This document shows, piece after piece, positions 1-5,475 of a stretch of 12,540 nucleotides of DNA (position 1 is the stretch's first letter; the number at the start of each line of letters is the position of its first letter). The stretch lies in assembly GCA_030429785.1 (NCBI GenBank), contig JAUIEQ010000010.1, forward strand, positions 1 to 12,540, in the 5' to 3' direction. The notes under the pieces were generated by a model, which had not been told where the DNA came from, did no database searches, and worked only from the letters and a program-made list of their open reading frames with translations. The position numbers were made by a program, and so were the translations under genes. Source of the stretch: a bacterium (GTDB lineage: Bacteria; Patescibacteriota; Patescibacteriia; S139-126; S139-133).

Positions 1-3
1 ATA

Positions 4-27
4 AAAAAAATAAGCAACTTATTTTTT
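4..27 (-). terminator. Possible intrinsic terminator overlapping the msrA stop codon
   Basis: Arms AAAAAATAAG (5-14) and CTTATTTTTT (18-27) are complementary around a 3-base loop. The minus strand continues into T-rich sequence at the window edge. The stem is almost all A-T and includes the stop codon, so it may be only a weak terminator. Confidence 0.35.
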
Positions 28-555
28 CAAATAGGCAGAGAAATGACTTCGTAACTGAGCAATTTTTGGATCAATAATAACCTGACAATAGCCTTGTCCT
101 CGATTATTCTGATAATAGTTTTGATGTTCTTTTTCAGCTGGAAAAAACTGAACAAGTGGCTTCACCTCTGTAACAATAGGATCATGAAATGTGTTTGCGC
201 CTTCCAGTTCTTGAATATATTTCTCAATACCAATGCGTTGCTGGTCAGTGGTGTACAATATCATGGATCGATATTGAGGCCCGACATCATTTCCTTGACG
301 GTTCAGTTGTGTTGGATCATGAACAGTAAAAAAAGCACTCAAAATTGTTTCAAGTGCAATAACTTCCGAATCAAAAATAACCTCAACAACCTCTGCATGG
401 TCTGCCGTGCCATAAGCAACACGCGCATATGAGGGATTCTCCGAAACGCCTCCAGCATACCCTGAAGTAACGCGCACAACACCTCGCAGCAATTGCATGG
501 TTGCTTCAATACACCAAAAACCCCCCCCGCCCAAAATAATAGTTTGTTGTGACAT
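19..555 (-). CDS. msrA: MsrA-type peptide methionine sulfoxide reductase with the catalytic Cys position read as Gly
   Basis: The 178-aa product matches MsrA along its length. MsrA reduces methionine-S-sulfoxide in proteins using a cysteine nucleophile. Seen: the N-terminal FWCIEA block (residues 13-18), SGYAGG near residues 31-36, QYRS around residue 94, the EKEHQNYY block (family AExYHQxYY), and a GYC that fits the resolving cysteine in the C-terminal third. The family nucleophile is the Cys of GCFW. Here residues 9-14 read GGGGFW, so that position (residue 12) is Gly, codon GGT inside a run of eight G. Cys15 of FWC and the GYC cysteine remain. One base, T instead of G at plus-strand complement position 522, would restore Cys. 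As read, the enzyme should be inactive or altered; a base-call error next to the G-run is equally possible. No Shine-Dalgarno is seen. The family assignment is very secure, the activity is not. Confidence 0.93.
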   Translation of the reverse strand: MSQQTIILGGGGFWCIEATMQLLRGVVRVTSGYAGGVSENPSYARVAYGTADHAEVVEVIFDSEVIALETILSAFFTVHDPTQLNRQGNDVGPQYRSMILYTTDQQRIGIEKYIQELEGANTFHDPIVTEVKPLVQFFPAEKEHQNYYQNNRGQGYCQVIIDPKIAQLRSHFSAYLKK

Positions 556-561
556 TACTGT

Positions 562-590
562 ATTATCAAATAGTATACAATGTCAGTATA
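562..590 (-). promoter_or_regulatory. Putative msrA promoter region
   Basis: Two -10 candidates are visible on the minus strand. An extended element TGG-TATACT (hexamer at 585-590) would give a leader of about 22 nt. GATAAT (562-567) sits exactly six bases before the ATG and would give a leaderless mRNA. Neither has a good -35 box at 17 bases. Which one is used cannot be told from sequence. Confidence 0.45.
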
Positions 591-680
591 CCACACAAAA
601 TCATTACCATACGTAAAAAAGTAAACACAATTACCGCAATGCGTAACATCAATATGTGCAAGTATTACAATTTTTTGGAC

Positions 681-742
681 AAAAAAAACTCGACCAGTAA
701 TCGTCCCCACATGTTTCTCGTGTACGTTATCTTTGGTCGAGT
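681..742 (-). terminator. Intrinsic terminator ending the structured element
   Basis: Nine complementary bases, ACTCGACCA (688-696) with TGGTCGAGT (734-742), enclose a 37-base loop. The loop can itself pair through TAACGT with ACGATTA (one bulge) and ACAC with TGTG in minus-strand sense. On the minus strand the stem runs directly into eight T residues (688-681). Confidence 0.7.
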
Positions 743-1098
743 GCTCGGTCAGAGCTATTTTTGCCACCTGCAGGTCAGAGCACTATGCGTTACTTTTGAA
801 CGCCAGTGAGTGCCCAAATGTTCCCTTGGGTAGCGTACCGCTCGTCGGCGGCTTTTTTTTCAGCTTGTGCGGATCGCTTGGGCTCTTCTGCACCCATTAA
901 CACATTACTGTTTTTTACTCCGGTAAAACAATAATGTAAGAGCTACCGCGATGTTTGCACAAAAGTCAATTTGATCGACATTTTGCGCAGCAAAATTGAC
1001 ATCATCTTTAGTCTCCCTCCCTTCTGATGAGTTATCCGGTGTTTCGCAGTTTCCCAGCGAACTGCTGCTGGATTATTTTTAAAGTACAATACATGTAA
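682..1098 (-). ncRNA. Candidate structured RNA, about 415 nt, unidentified
   Basis: This segment lies between a strong minus-strand promoter (1105-1133) and a strong minus-strand terminator (681-742) and contains no convincing full-length gene. It is visibly richer in G+C than the surrounding genes and full of inverted repeats. They are CCAGC/GCTGG (1054-1058, 1067-1071), ATTTTG/CAAAAT near 980-996, a long hairpin at 902-937 with a CGGA loop on the minus strand, CCGC/GCGG (838-841, 848-851), CCCAA/TTGGG (813-817, 826-830), GCGTT/AACGC (787-791, 799-803) and GTGCTC/GAGCAC (741-746, 778-783). I looked for signature sequences of tmRNA, RNase P RNA, SRP RNA and 6S RNA and found none convincingly. 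It could be a divergent member of one of these, a new RNA class, or an mRNA for small proteins with strong structure. Confidence is for being a transcribed structured element, not for a function. Confidence 0.5.
943..1005 (-). CDS. Possible 20-aa small ORF inside the structured element
   Basis: On the minus strand two adjacent ATG codons (1005 and 1002) follow a purine-rich GGGAGGGAG motif (about 1021-1013) at 7-9 bases, a good Shine-Dalgarno by sequence. The ORF reads MMSILLRKMSIKLTFVQTSR and stops at TAG (945-943). The hairpin at 902-937 begins a few bases after the stop. The short length, the overlap with inverted repeats and the lack of a known match make this weak. It may be a leader peptide, a real small protein, or chance within an RNA gene. 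Confidence 0.25.
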   Translation of the reverse strand: MMSILLRKMSIKLTFVQTSR

Positions 1099-1104
1099 TA
1101 TAGT

Positions 1105-1133
1105 ATTATTACACATAACTAAACTTTTGTCAA
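1105..1133 (-). promoter_or_regulatory. Near-consensus sigma-70 promoter for the 682-1098 element
   Basis: The minus strand reads TTGACA (1133-1128), a 17-base spacer, then AATAAT (1110-1105). This is a perfect -35 and a 5/6 -10 at ideal spacing, one of the best promoters in the window. The predicted start is near 1098. It does not belong to the 1223-2287 gene, whose stop and terminator lie behind it. Confidence 0.75.
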
Positions 1134-1172
1134 TACCTACCATATCAAAACTAAAAAAACTCTAGTATTAGC

Positions 1173-1202
1173 AAAAAACTCCTGGATCAACAGGAGTTTT
1201 TT
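1173..1202. terminator. Bidirectional intrinsic terminator after the membrane-protein operon
   Basis: ACTCCTG and CAGGAGT (stem within 1179-1197) surround loop GATCAA, flanked by A6 on the left and T6 on the right, so it works on either strand. Its natural use is to end the minus-strand transcript of the gene stopping at 1223. Confidence 0.8.
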
Positions 1203-1222
1203 GCTATTCAATGCTCAGCATG

Positions 1223-2287
1223 CTACTGCAGCGATGCTTCAATATCAAACTCAAGATCATCACCATACTGCTCTTCTAACAGCTGCAACTGGCGCTCTAA
1301 CTCATCTTCATCAAATTCGAAATCAGCATCATCAAACTCAATTTGCGTATCATATGATGTGTCTTCAAGCGTACTCATCGCTGTACCAACAAAAAACACA
1401 ACCCCAACTATAGCCACTACACTGAGTCCAATCAACATCATGTTGAACCATGCTGCTTTGGTCTTTTCAACAACATGCGAAGTTCCTTTGATACGAACAA
1501 GATCTTGGTACATAGTATAGAAATAGACCATCGCAAATGGCGCTACCGCAAAACTTATCACCTGCGTCACAAATTGCCAGAGCAAGCCCCCAACTGATTC
1601 TGGATCCATGAAAAATCCCGGAATAGAGAATATAATCATCACAACCCAAAACAAGAGACCTAGCGCAAGCATCCGCCCAACAACTGCAAACCAATACCCC
1701 GAAACAAGCTCTCGACTACGCTTTAGCGCGGTTGTTGACTCATAATCCTCAAAAAACCACACAAAGTACGCCATTGAATAAAACACCGCCATTATCAAAC
1801 CAGGAATAACTAATAGCAATGACCACAAACTAGTAAATAACGTAACCGCAATAATAACAACTACATACGGCCAAAAACGAGTTGTAGCTGACCGTAAAAG
1901 CTCAAGCACTCCTCGCTCTTCCTCAGGTCGCAACAAGTACATAGTCGCAATTTGAGAGATAGCACTGAGCACCATCATAAAAATAAATCCGACAAAAAAG
2001 ACAATCAAACCGACTGTCATTCCACTCTCAATTCGATCACCTGCCAAACCAAAAACAACTACAAAAAGCGCCATATACACCGCAGCTCCTAGTATTGCAA
2101 CTAGCTGCAATCCCATAAACTTCCAAAACTTTTCTGTATACACTGCCCATGCTTTTTTGAGTAATACAACAACACTGCTGATTGTATGGTCAACAAGTCG
2201 CTCGGGTAGTTGGTTGGGTTTGTTTTCTGACATACCATCGTCTTTCGCTACTGTGTTGATGTCGTCAGTTGTTTGTTCTTGATCCAT
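1223..2287 (-). CDS. Polytopic membrane protein with acidic C-terminal tail
   Basis: The product is 354 aa of unknown function. A soluble acidic N-terminus (about residues 1-45) is followed by roughly seven hydrophobic segments between residues 55 and 305. The last 40-50 residues are strongly acidic, with many D/E around FDEDELERQ, and probably cytosolic. The overall plan resembles the loosely defined membrane proteins related to the glycerophosphodiester phosphodiesterase membrane domain and YciC-type families, but I see no catalytic motif and make no functional claim. The ATG is 9 bases after the stop of the DUF1461 gene, so the two are almost certainly co-transcribed. No Shine-Dalgarno lies in that gap. 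The stop is TAG, followed by the terminator at 1173-1202. Confidence 0.85.
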   Translation of the reverse strand: MDQEQTTDDINTVAKDDGMSENKPNQLPERLVDHTISSVVVLLKKAWAVYTEKFWKFMGLQLVAILGAAVYMALFVVVFGLAGDRIESGMTVGLIVFFVGFIFMMVLSAISQIATMYLLRPEEERGVLELLRSATTRFWPYVVVIIAVTLFTSLWSLLLVIPGLIMAVFYSMAYFVWFFEDYESTTALKRSRELVSGYWFAVVGRMLALGLLFWVVMIIFSIPGFFMDPESVGGLLWQFVTQVISFAVAPFAMVYFYTMYQDLVRIKGTSHVVEKTKAAWFNMMLIGLSVVAIVGVVFFVGTAMSTLEDTSYDTQIEFDDADFEFDEDELERQLQLLEEQYGDDLEFDIEASLQ

Positions 2288-2296
2288 ATATTCTTA

Positions 2297-2929
2297 TTAA
2301 TGTTGAATTCGACGCAACATATAGTACATCGAAGTCGCAACAAGTATGCTTGTTGCTGCAATAGTAGAACCTATTTGGTAAGCCAACTGTTCAAAAATAT
2401 GACTTGGAAAAATGCGCACAAGCACAGCTTCTGGTGGAAACTGCCAATTGCCTTGTGGAAACAATATTTGATGCATCCACTCGAACACCCATTCAAAATT
2501 TCCAGCAACAGCCACAACAAGCATTGCGCTAGCAATAGTCACAAAAGCCCCGGCAGCAGACAAGCTCAAAAAAAACAGTGCTGCATCTTGCTTGTACCAT
2601 ATTACAAAGAGTGCGAAAAAAAACAAGAGCACCACACTTGTCACAACAACTATTCGTGCATATGCAAACACCTGAGCAACATCATAAATATGCGATTTTT
2701 CAGCGTCACTAAAAACAATATTACTCAACTCGCCCCCCTCCAAAGCACTCAAGACGTCATCAATAACATGCTCCACGGTATTGGGCGTAAATTCAGAATG
2801 AGCATTGACCCATGCGGTATATGTAGTTCTGTTTAAAGAAATGAGCATCAATGGTGCAATAATCAAAATACTAACCATTGCTAAAAATAGCATTGCACCA
2901 ACCGTATACCGCAAAAAATCAGACACCAT
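2297..2929 (-). CDS. DUF1461 / TIGR01906-type integral membrane protein
   Basis: The 210-aa membrane protein has four hydrophobic segments: an N-terminal one, two central ones and a C-terminal one. Family hallmarks are visible. After the first segment come SLNRTTY and a soluble loop, then FSDAEKSHIYDV (family pattern F-x-x-x-E-x-x-H-x-x-DV). Before the last segment comes ILFPQGNWQF followed by RIFP, the characteristic FPxGNWxF block. The biochemical function of the family is not established. I chose the ATG at 2929; an in-frame TTG at 2947 would add six residues but falls next to the divergent promoter and has no ribosome site. It is first gene of a two-gene operon with the 354-aa membrane protein. 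Confidence 0.82.
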   Translation of the reverse strand: MVSDFLRYTVGAMLFLAMVSILIIAPLMLISLNRTTYTAWVNAHSEFTPNTVEHVIDDVLSALEGGELSNIVFSDAEKSHIYDVAQVFAYARIVVVTSVVLLFFFALFVIWYKQDAALFFLSLSAAGAFVTIASAMLVVAVAGNFEWVFEWMHQILFPQGNWQFPPEAVLVRIFPSHIFEQLAYQIGSTIAATSILVATSMYYMLRRIQH

Positions 2930-2937
2930 AACACAAC

Positions 2938-2966
2938 TTAACAACAATAATAAAACACTTTATACT
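2938..2966 (+). promoter_or_regulatory. Promoter of the TrmH-type gene, predicts a leaderless mRNA
   Basis: TTAACA (2938-2943), 17 bases, TATACT (2961-2966), then six bases to the ATG at 2973. A start at the normal distance from the -10 falls on the A of ATG. Confidence 0.7.
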
Positions 2967-2990
2967 ACTATCATGATAACACGAAATCAA
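2962..2990 (-). promoter_or_regulatory. Promoter of the membrane-protein operon
   Basis: The minus strand reads TTGATT (2990-2985), 17 bases, TAGTAT (2967-2962). The predicted start gives a leader of about 26 nt to the ATG at 2929. It overlaps the divergent promoter of the methyltransferase gene, so the two may compete. Confidence 0.5.
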
Positions 2991-3647
2991 GAAAAACTCA
3001 TCAAAAAGCTCCACACCAAAAATGGACGCCTAAAACACCAACGATGCCTAGTCGAAGGACAAAAAGTCATTGATACAGCAGGCAGTGCAGTTGAATTCAC
3101 GTTTTCTCATGAAGATACAGATGTGTTTGATCAACTCGTCACTACCGAAACTCCACAAGATATTGCTGCCGTTGCTCATATCCCAACCTGGCGCAAGCAA
3201 GACATCGTACAGAAGTCACTTATCGTTGTCCTTGATCATGTTCAAGATCCTGGAAATGTTGGCTCAATTCTCAGGCTCTGTCTCGGCTTTGATGCATCGT
3301 TAGTATTGCTTGAATGTGCAGACGTAACAAGCCCAAAAGTTGTTAGATCATCTGTTGGCGCACTATTTCAGGTTCCTTGGCAAAAAATCGAAAGAACTGA
3401 AGCTGCTGCATACATCACTTCGCTCAATCGAGCAATCTATAGACTAGAAAAAAATGCGACAGCCACTGAACTAACCTCATCATTACTGTCACCTGAAGCG
3501 CTTGTCCTACTTGCAGGATCAGAGGGTTTAGGCATTACGCTTGAGGTACCTGGAACGTCACTTATGATCAAACATAATGACAAGCTAGAATCACTCAATG
3601 TCGCTCACTCGCTTGCGATAGCAATGGCGTTTAGGTACGCACAGTAA
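2973..3647 (+). CDS. TrmH-family (SPOUT) RNA 2'-O-ribose methyltransferase
   Basis: The 224-aa protein transfers methyl from S-adenosylmethionine to a ribose 2'-OH in tRNA or rRNA. All three SPOUT class motifs are present: motif 1 LDHVQDPGNVGSILR around residues 90-104 with the conserved N and R, motif 2 LLAGSEGLG near 182-190, and motif 3 LESLNVAHSLA near 208-218, which forms the cofactor knot. The N-terminal 85 residues, including KNGRLKHQRCLVEG, resemble the substrate-binding domain of RlmB/TsnR-like enzymes but are short. I therefore cannot say whether the target is 23S rRNA or tRNA and assign no symbol. The ATG at 2973 is chosen because the family starts with this basic segment and the promoter places its transcript start there. 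The longer upstream frame overlaps the divergent gene. Confidence 0.9.
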   Translation: MITRNQEKLIKKLHTKNGRLKHQRCLVEGQKVIDTAGSAVEFTFSHEDTDVFDQLVTTETPQDIAAVAHIPTWRKQDIVQKSLIVVLDHVQDPGNVGSILRLCLGFDASLVLLECADVTSPKVVRSSVGALFQVPWQKIERTEAAAYITSLNRAIYRLEKNATATELTSSLLSPEALVLLAGSEGLGITLEVPGTSLMIKHNDKLESLNVAHSLAIAMAFRYAQ

Positions 3648-3651
3648 TTCA

Positions 3652-3681
3652 CAAAAAAAATCCCGAAATTATATTCGGGAT
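3652..3681 (-). terminator. Intrinsic terminator, minus strand
   Basis: ATCCCGAA (3660-3667) and TTCGGGAT (3674-3681) enclose loop ATTATA. On the minus strand the stem is followed by an unbroken T tract, so it ends transcripts coming from the 90-aa gene at 3848-4120. On the plus strand it lies just after the methyltransferase stop but lacks a T tract. Confidence 0.72.
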
Positions 3682-3687
3682 ATGAGC

Positions 3688-3822
3688 TTAATAAATATCA
3701 TGTGCCTGCAGATACTGGCGTAAGGTATCTGCATACTGTTGGCGAAATTCGCCAAACCACTTCTGCGCCAGTTCTGTTGCTTTTTGTCAATACTAAAGGA
3801 CGCTACCGTCTAGCCATCTCAT
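3688..3822 (-). pseudogene. Hairpin-rich stretch with a gene-like frame broken by two stops
   Basis: From ATG at 3822 the minus strand reads MRWLDGSVL, TAG, Tyr, TGA, then 32 open codons beginning QKATELAQKWFGEF and ending AHDIY before TAA (3690-3688). The open part looks like an amphipathic helix and prefers CTG, CAG and CGC codons, unlike the CAA- and CTT-leaning neighbours. It has no in-frame ATG of its own. The same DNA contains TGCAGATAC/GTATCTGCA (3707-3715, 3725-3733) and TTGGCGAA/TTCGCCAA (3739-3746, 3748-3755), so it may instead be a structured 3' untranslated region or small RNA. It follows the 90-aa gene directly and is closed by the terminator at 3652-3681. The pseudogene label is tentative. 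Confidence 0.3.
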
Positions 3823-3847
3823 GATCTATAGACAAACTATTGTGTGC

Positions 3848-4120
3848 TTACCGTCGCATAAACAGCAAGACTATGATTATCCCAAAAGACAAATACGCAC
3901 CAATGCCAGCTAAGACAACAAATAGTACCAGTACAGTACTCAATGTTACTGGTGACGATAACTGATTAATCACCATAGTAACGATCGATATACCATCTTG
4001 ATCAAAATACTGAGTTGTCGTTGTCACACTGTCTGTCGACAATTCTTTAGCAGCCGCAAATGGCACAACCACACTAATCATACAACTTACAAACAAAACT
4101 GATAGAAATATTTTTTTCAT
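3848..4120 (-). CDS. Small secreted or membrane protein, unknown
   Basis: The 90-aa product begins with a clear signal peptide: MKK, a hydrophobic core to about residue 20, and AAA at 22-24 as a likely signal peptidase I site. A polar Thr-rich stretch (about 25-52) is followed by a long hydrophobic segment (about 55-86, with one or two crossings) and a final MRR. No family is recognised. The gene has its own extended -10 promoter just behind the terminator of the DsbA-like gene, with ATG six bases after the -10 and no Shine-Dalgarno. Proximity to the DsbA-like gene suggests an envelope role, but the mature part has no cysteine, so it is not an obvious disulfide substrate. Confidence 0.75.
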   Translation of the reverse strand: MKKIFLSVLFVSCMISVVVPFAAAKELSTDSVTTTTQYFDQDGISIVTMVINQLSSPVTLSTVLVLFVVLAGIGAYLSFGIIIVLLFMRR

Positions 4121-4126
4121 ACAAAA

Positions 4127-4158
4127 AGTATATCATACCAAAAACACCTCGCTGTCAA
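4127..4158 (-). promoter_or_regulatory. Extended -10 promoter of the 90-aa gene
   Basis: The minus strand reads TGA-TATACT (hexamer 4132-4127), then six bases to the ATG. A TTGACA lies at 4158-4153 inside the loop of the upstream terminator. It is 20 bases from TATACT and 17 bases from TGATAT, so its role is uncertain. Either reading puts the start at or within a few bases of the ATG. Confidence 0.6.
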
Positions 4159-4171
4159 GACGAGGTGTTTT
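4141..4171 (-). terminator. Terminator of the DsbA-like gene
   Basis: AAAACACCTCG (4141-4151) and CGAGGTGTTTT (4161-4171) form an 11-bp stem with a 9-base loop, with T-rich sequence after it on the minus strand. It sits between the DsbA-like stop (4191) and the start of the 90-aa gene. Confidence 0.8.
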
Positions 4172-4190
4172 TATAGTACAAATATTTTCT

Positions 4191-4976
4191 CTACAAAGCT
4201 GCATCAATAACTGCTCGAACTTGTTCAATTGGCAATGCTCCTGACAATGGTGTTGTTTCGCCAGCTTTATTCAGAACTACAGAATATGGCGTACCTTGAG
4301 CACCAGCTTTAGTTGCGTCTTGCAGTTGACTAGCAACTTTGGCTTTGTATCGACCGCTGTCATAACATTCCTGAAATGCTGCTTCATCAACACCAAACTG
4401 TGTTGCCAATGCACTCAAACCAGCAAGACTCGGCTGTTGTTCAAACAAAGCTGATCCAAAGTTCCAAAATCCGTCATTACCTGCAAATTCAGCAACACAT
4501 TCTGCTGCCTCAGCATATCCTTGTGCATTTGGATGGATTGATGTTAGTGGGAAGTGTCGGTATACCCAAGCTACTTGACCGTTGTACTCCTCAACAACTT
4601 GCTCCATTGTTGGATGAAACCGACCACAAAACGGACACTCGAAATCAGAGTACTCAACCACAACAATATCAGCTGTACTCAAATCACCCATAACATGATC
4701 ATCAGATGTTACTTGCGCAACTTGAATTTGAGCTGCTGCTCCAGCGTTATTCTGATCATCAACCATTGCTGCACCAGTATCAGACGCGCTATTTGGCTGA
4801 CCAAACACTACTGTGTCACCAGAACCTAAACCAAGATTGAGCGAACCTCCGCCAAACAATAAAACAAAGAAACCAATTGTACAAAATGCAAACAATGCTG
4901 CAAAAAACCCTGCCCAAAACGTTTTACCAGGACCCAGCGCATCAAAAAGCGTAGGTTTTTCATTTTGCTTATCCAT
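4191..4976 (-). CDS. Membrane-anchored DsbA-like thiol:disulfide oxidoreductase
   Basis: The 261-aa protein has an N-terminal anchor (hydrophobic residues about 19-42), a low-complexity Gly/Ala/Asn-rich linker to about residue 100, and a thioredoxin-fold domain of the DsbA/Thioredoxin_4 type. The active site is CPFC at 114-117 after VVEYSDFE. The cis-proline loop is GTPY with Pro230. HPNAQ and AAEC (Cys160) match the helical insertion of this group. It should act outside the membrane, oxidising or isomerising disulfides in exported proteins. The partner that reoxidises it (DsbB or VKOR) is not in the window. Start ATG 4976 has an AT-rich TATAAT-containing upstream region and no Shine-Dalgarno. 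The specific role, oxidase or isomerase, is not determined. Confidence 0.9.
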   Translation of the reverse strand: MDKQNEKPTLFDALGPGKTFWAGFFAALFAFCTIGFFVLLFGGGSLNLGLGSGDTVVFGQPNSASDTGAAMVDDQNNAGAAAQIQVAQVTSDDHVMGDLSTADIVVVEYSDFECPFCGRFHPTMEQVVEEYNGQVAWVYRHFPLTSIHPNAQGYAEAAECVAEFAGNDGFWNFGSALFEQQPSLAGLSALATQFGVDEAAFQECYDSGRYKAKVASQLQDATKAGAQGTPYSVVLNKAGETTPLSGALPIEQVRAVIDAAL

Positions 4977-5026
4977 ATATTATATACTAAATTATAAAAT
5001 AATCTTACTGCACGTTCCACGCAACC

Positions 5027-5392
5027 TCAGCCATATATGAGTTGAGTATTTAATCGACTACAACAAACCAAATGACAATAATTCCACAGACGACTGCAAA
5101 GGAATCTCCATACAATCATGCGACCTATTACGACGCTGTCAATACGCACTAATGCACCAACTATCCCAACACCAAGCAGCGTAACAGCAGCCAATAATTG
5201 TGTAACAGTGACCTGACCAATCCCAACAACCAAGTCATCAACAATAGACGGTAATGTAGTTAATTGATCAGCTGGGCAGTAACCTCCACTATGCAAAACT
5301 GGCATACGAAAAGACAGCTGCGTGCAATTAAGCGCTACTGTTGGCAATAAAACAAAAATAACTGTGAAATATACTACAACAAATAACCTCAT
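5027..5392 (-). CDS. Small cysteine-containing membrane protein, unknown
   Basis: The 121-aa product starts with a hydrophobic signal or anchor (residues 2-21, ending VALNC), then a short loop with GGYCPADQ, a second hydrophobic segment around 60-85, and a basic, Cys-containing tail (WRFLCSRLW, HLVCCSR). The VALNC context is not a good lipobox because Asn precedes Cys. Two cysteines fall in the likely external loop, which makes it a conceivable client of the DsbA-like protein encoded 50 bases downstream. The signal-plus-second-helix plan is loosely like small pilin-type proteins, but nothing specific supports that. The stop is TGA. The gene has its own extended -10 promoter. Confidence 0.65.
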   Translation of the reverse strand: MRLFVVVYFTVIFVLLPTVALNCTQLSFRMPVLHSGGYCPADQLTTLPSIVDDLVVGIGQVTVTQLLAAVTLLGVGIVGALVRIDSVVIGRMIVWRFLCSRLWNYCHLVCCSRLNTQLIYG

Positions 5393-5402
5393 GGAATATT
5401 TT

Positions 5403-5430
5403 CAGTATGTAGAGCTATTGTAGCATACTG
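5403..5430 (-). promoter_or_regulatory. Extended -10 promoter bracketed by an inverted repeat
   Basis: The minus strand reads TGC-TACAAT (hexamer 5422-5417), upstream of the 121-aa gene. The perfect arms CAGTATG (5403-5409) and CATACTG (5424-5430) flank the -10 box symmetrically, as an operator or transcript-start hairpin would. Confidence 0.4.
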
Positions 5431-5439
5431 AGGCGTTGA

Positions 5440-5469
5440 ATCAAACAAAAGAACCACATATGTGGTTCT
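5440..5469 (-). terminator. Terminator of the 156-aa gene
   Basis: AGAACCACAT and ATGTGGTTCT (5450-5469) form a perfect 20-base palindrome. The minus strand continues with TTTTGTTTG. It lies six bases after the stop of the 156-aa gene. Confidence 0.65.
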
Positions 5470-5475
5470 GTAATC

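Noticed and set aside
520..522. Selenocysteine at the MsrA active site
   Set aside because: The codon is GGT, not TGA, and no insertion element is evident.
747..781. Direct repeat GGTCAGAGC twice, 26 bases apart, considered as a CRISPR or iteron fragment
   Set aside because: Only two short copies, each part of the helices in the structured element; no further units.
925..955. Plus-strand GCTACCGCG as a T-box leader element
   Set aside because: It lacks the rest of the T-box consensus and no plus-strand gene follows.
682..1098. The structured element as tmRNA
   Set aside because: A GCA-AAC resembling a resume codon occurs at about 957 on the minus strand, but there is no tRNA-like end, no T-loop with a proper stem and no tag ending in Leu-Ala-Ala.
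2805..2972. A longer N-terminal extension of the TrmH-type protein
   Set aside because: It would overlap the divergent DUF1461 gene and cross both promoters; the family start and promoter position support ATG 2973.
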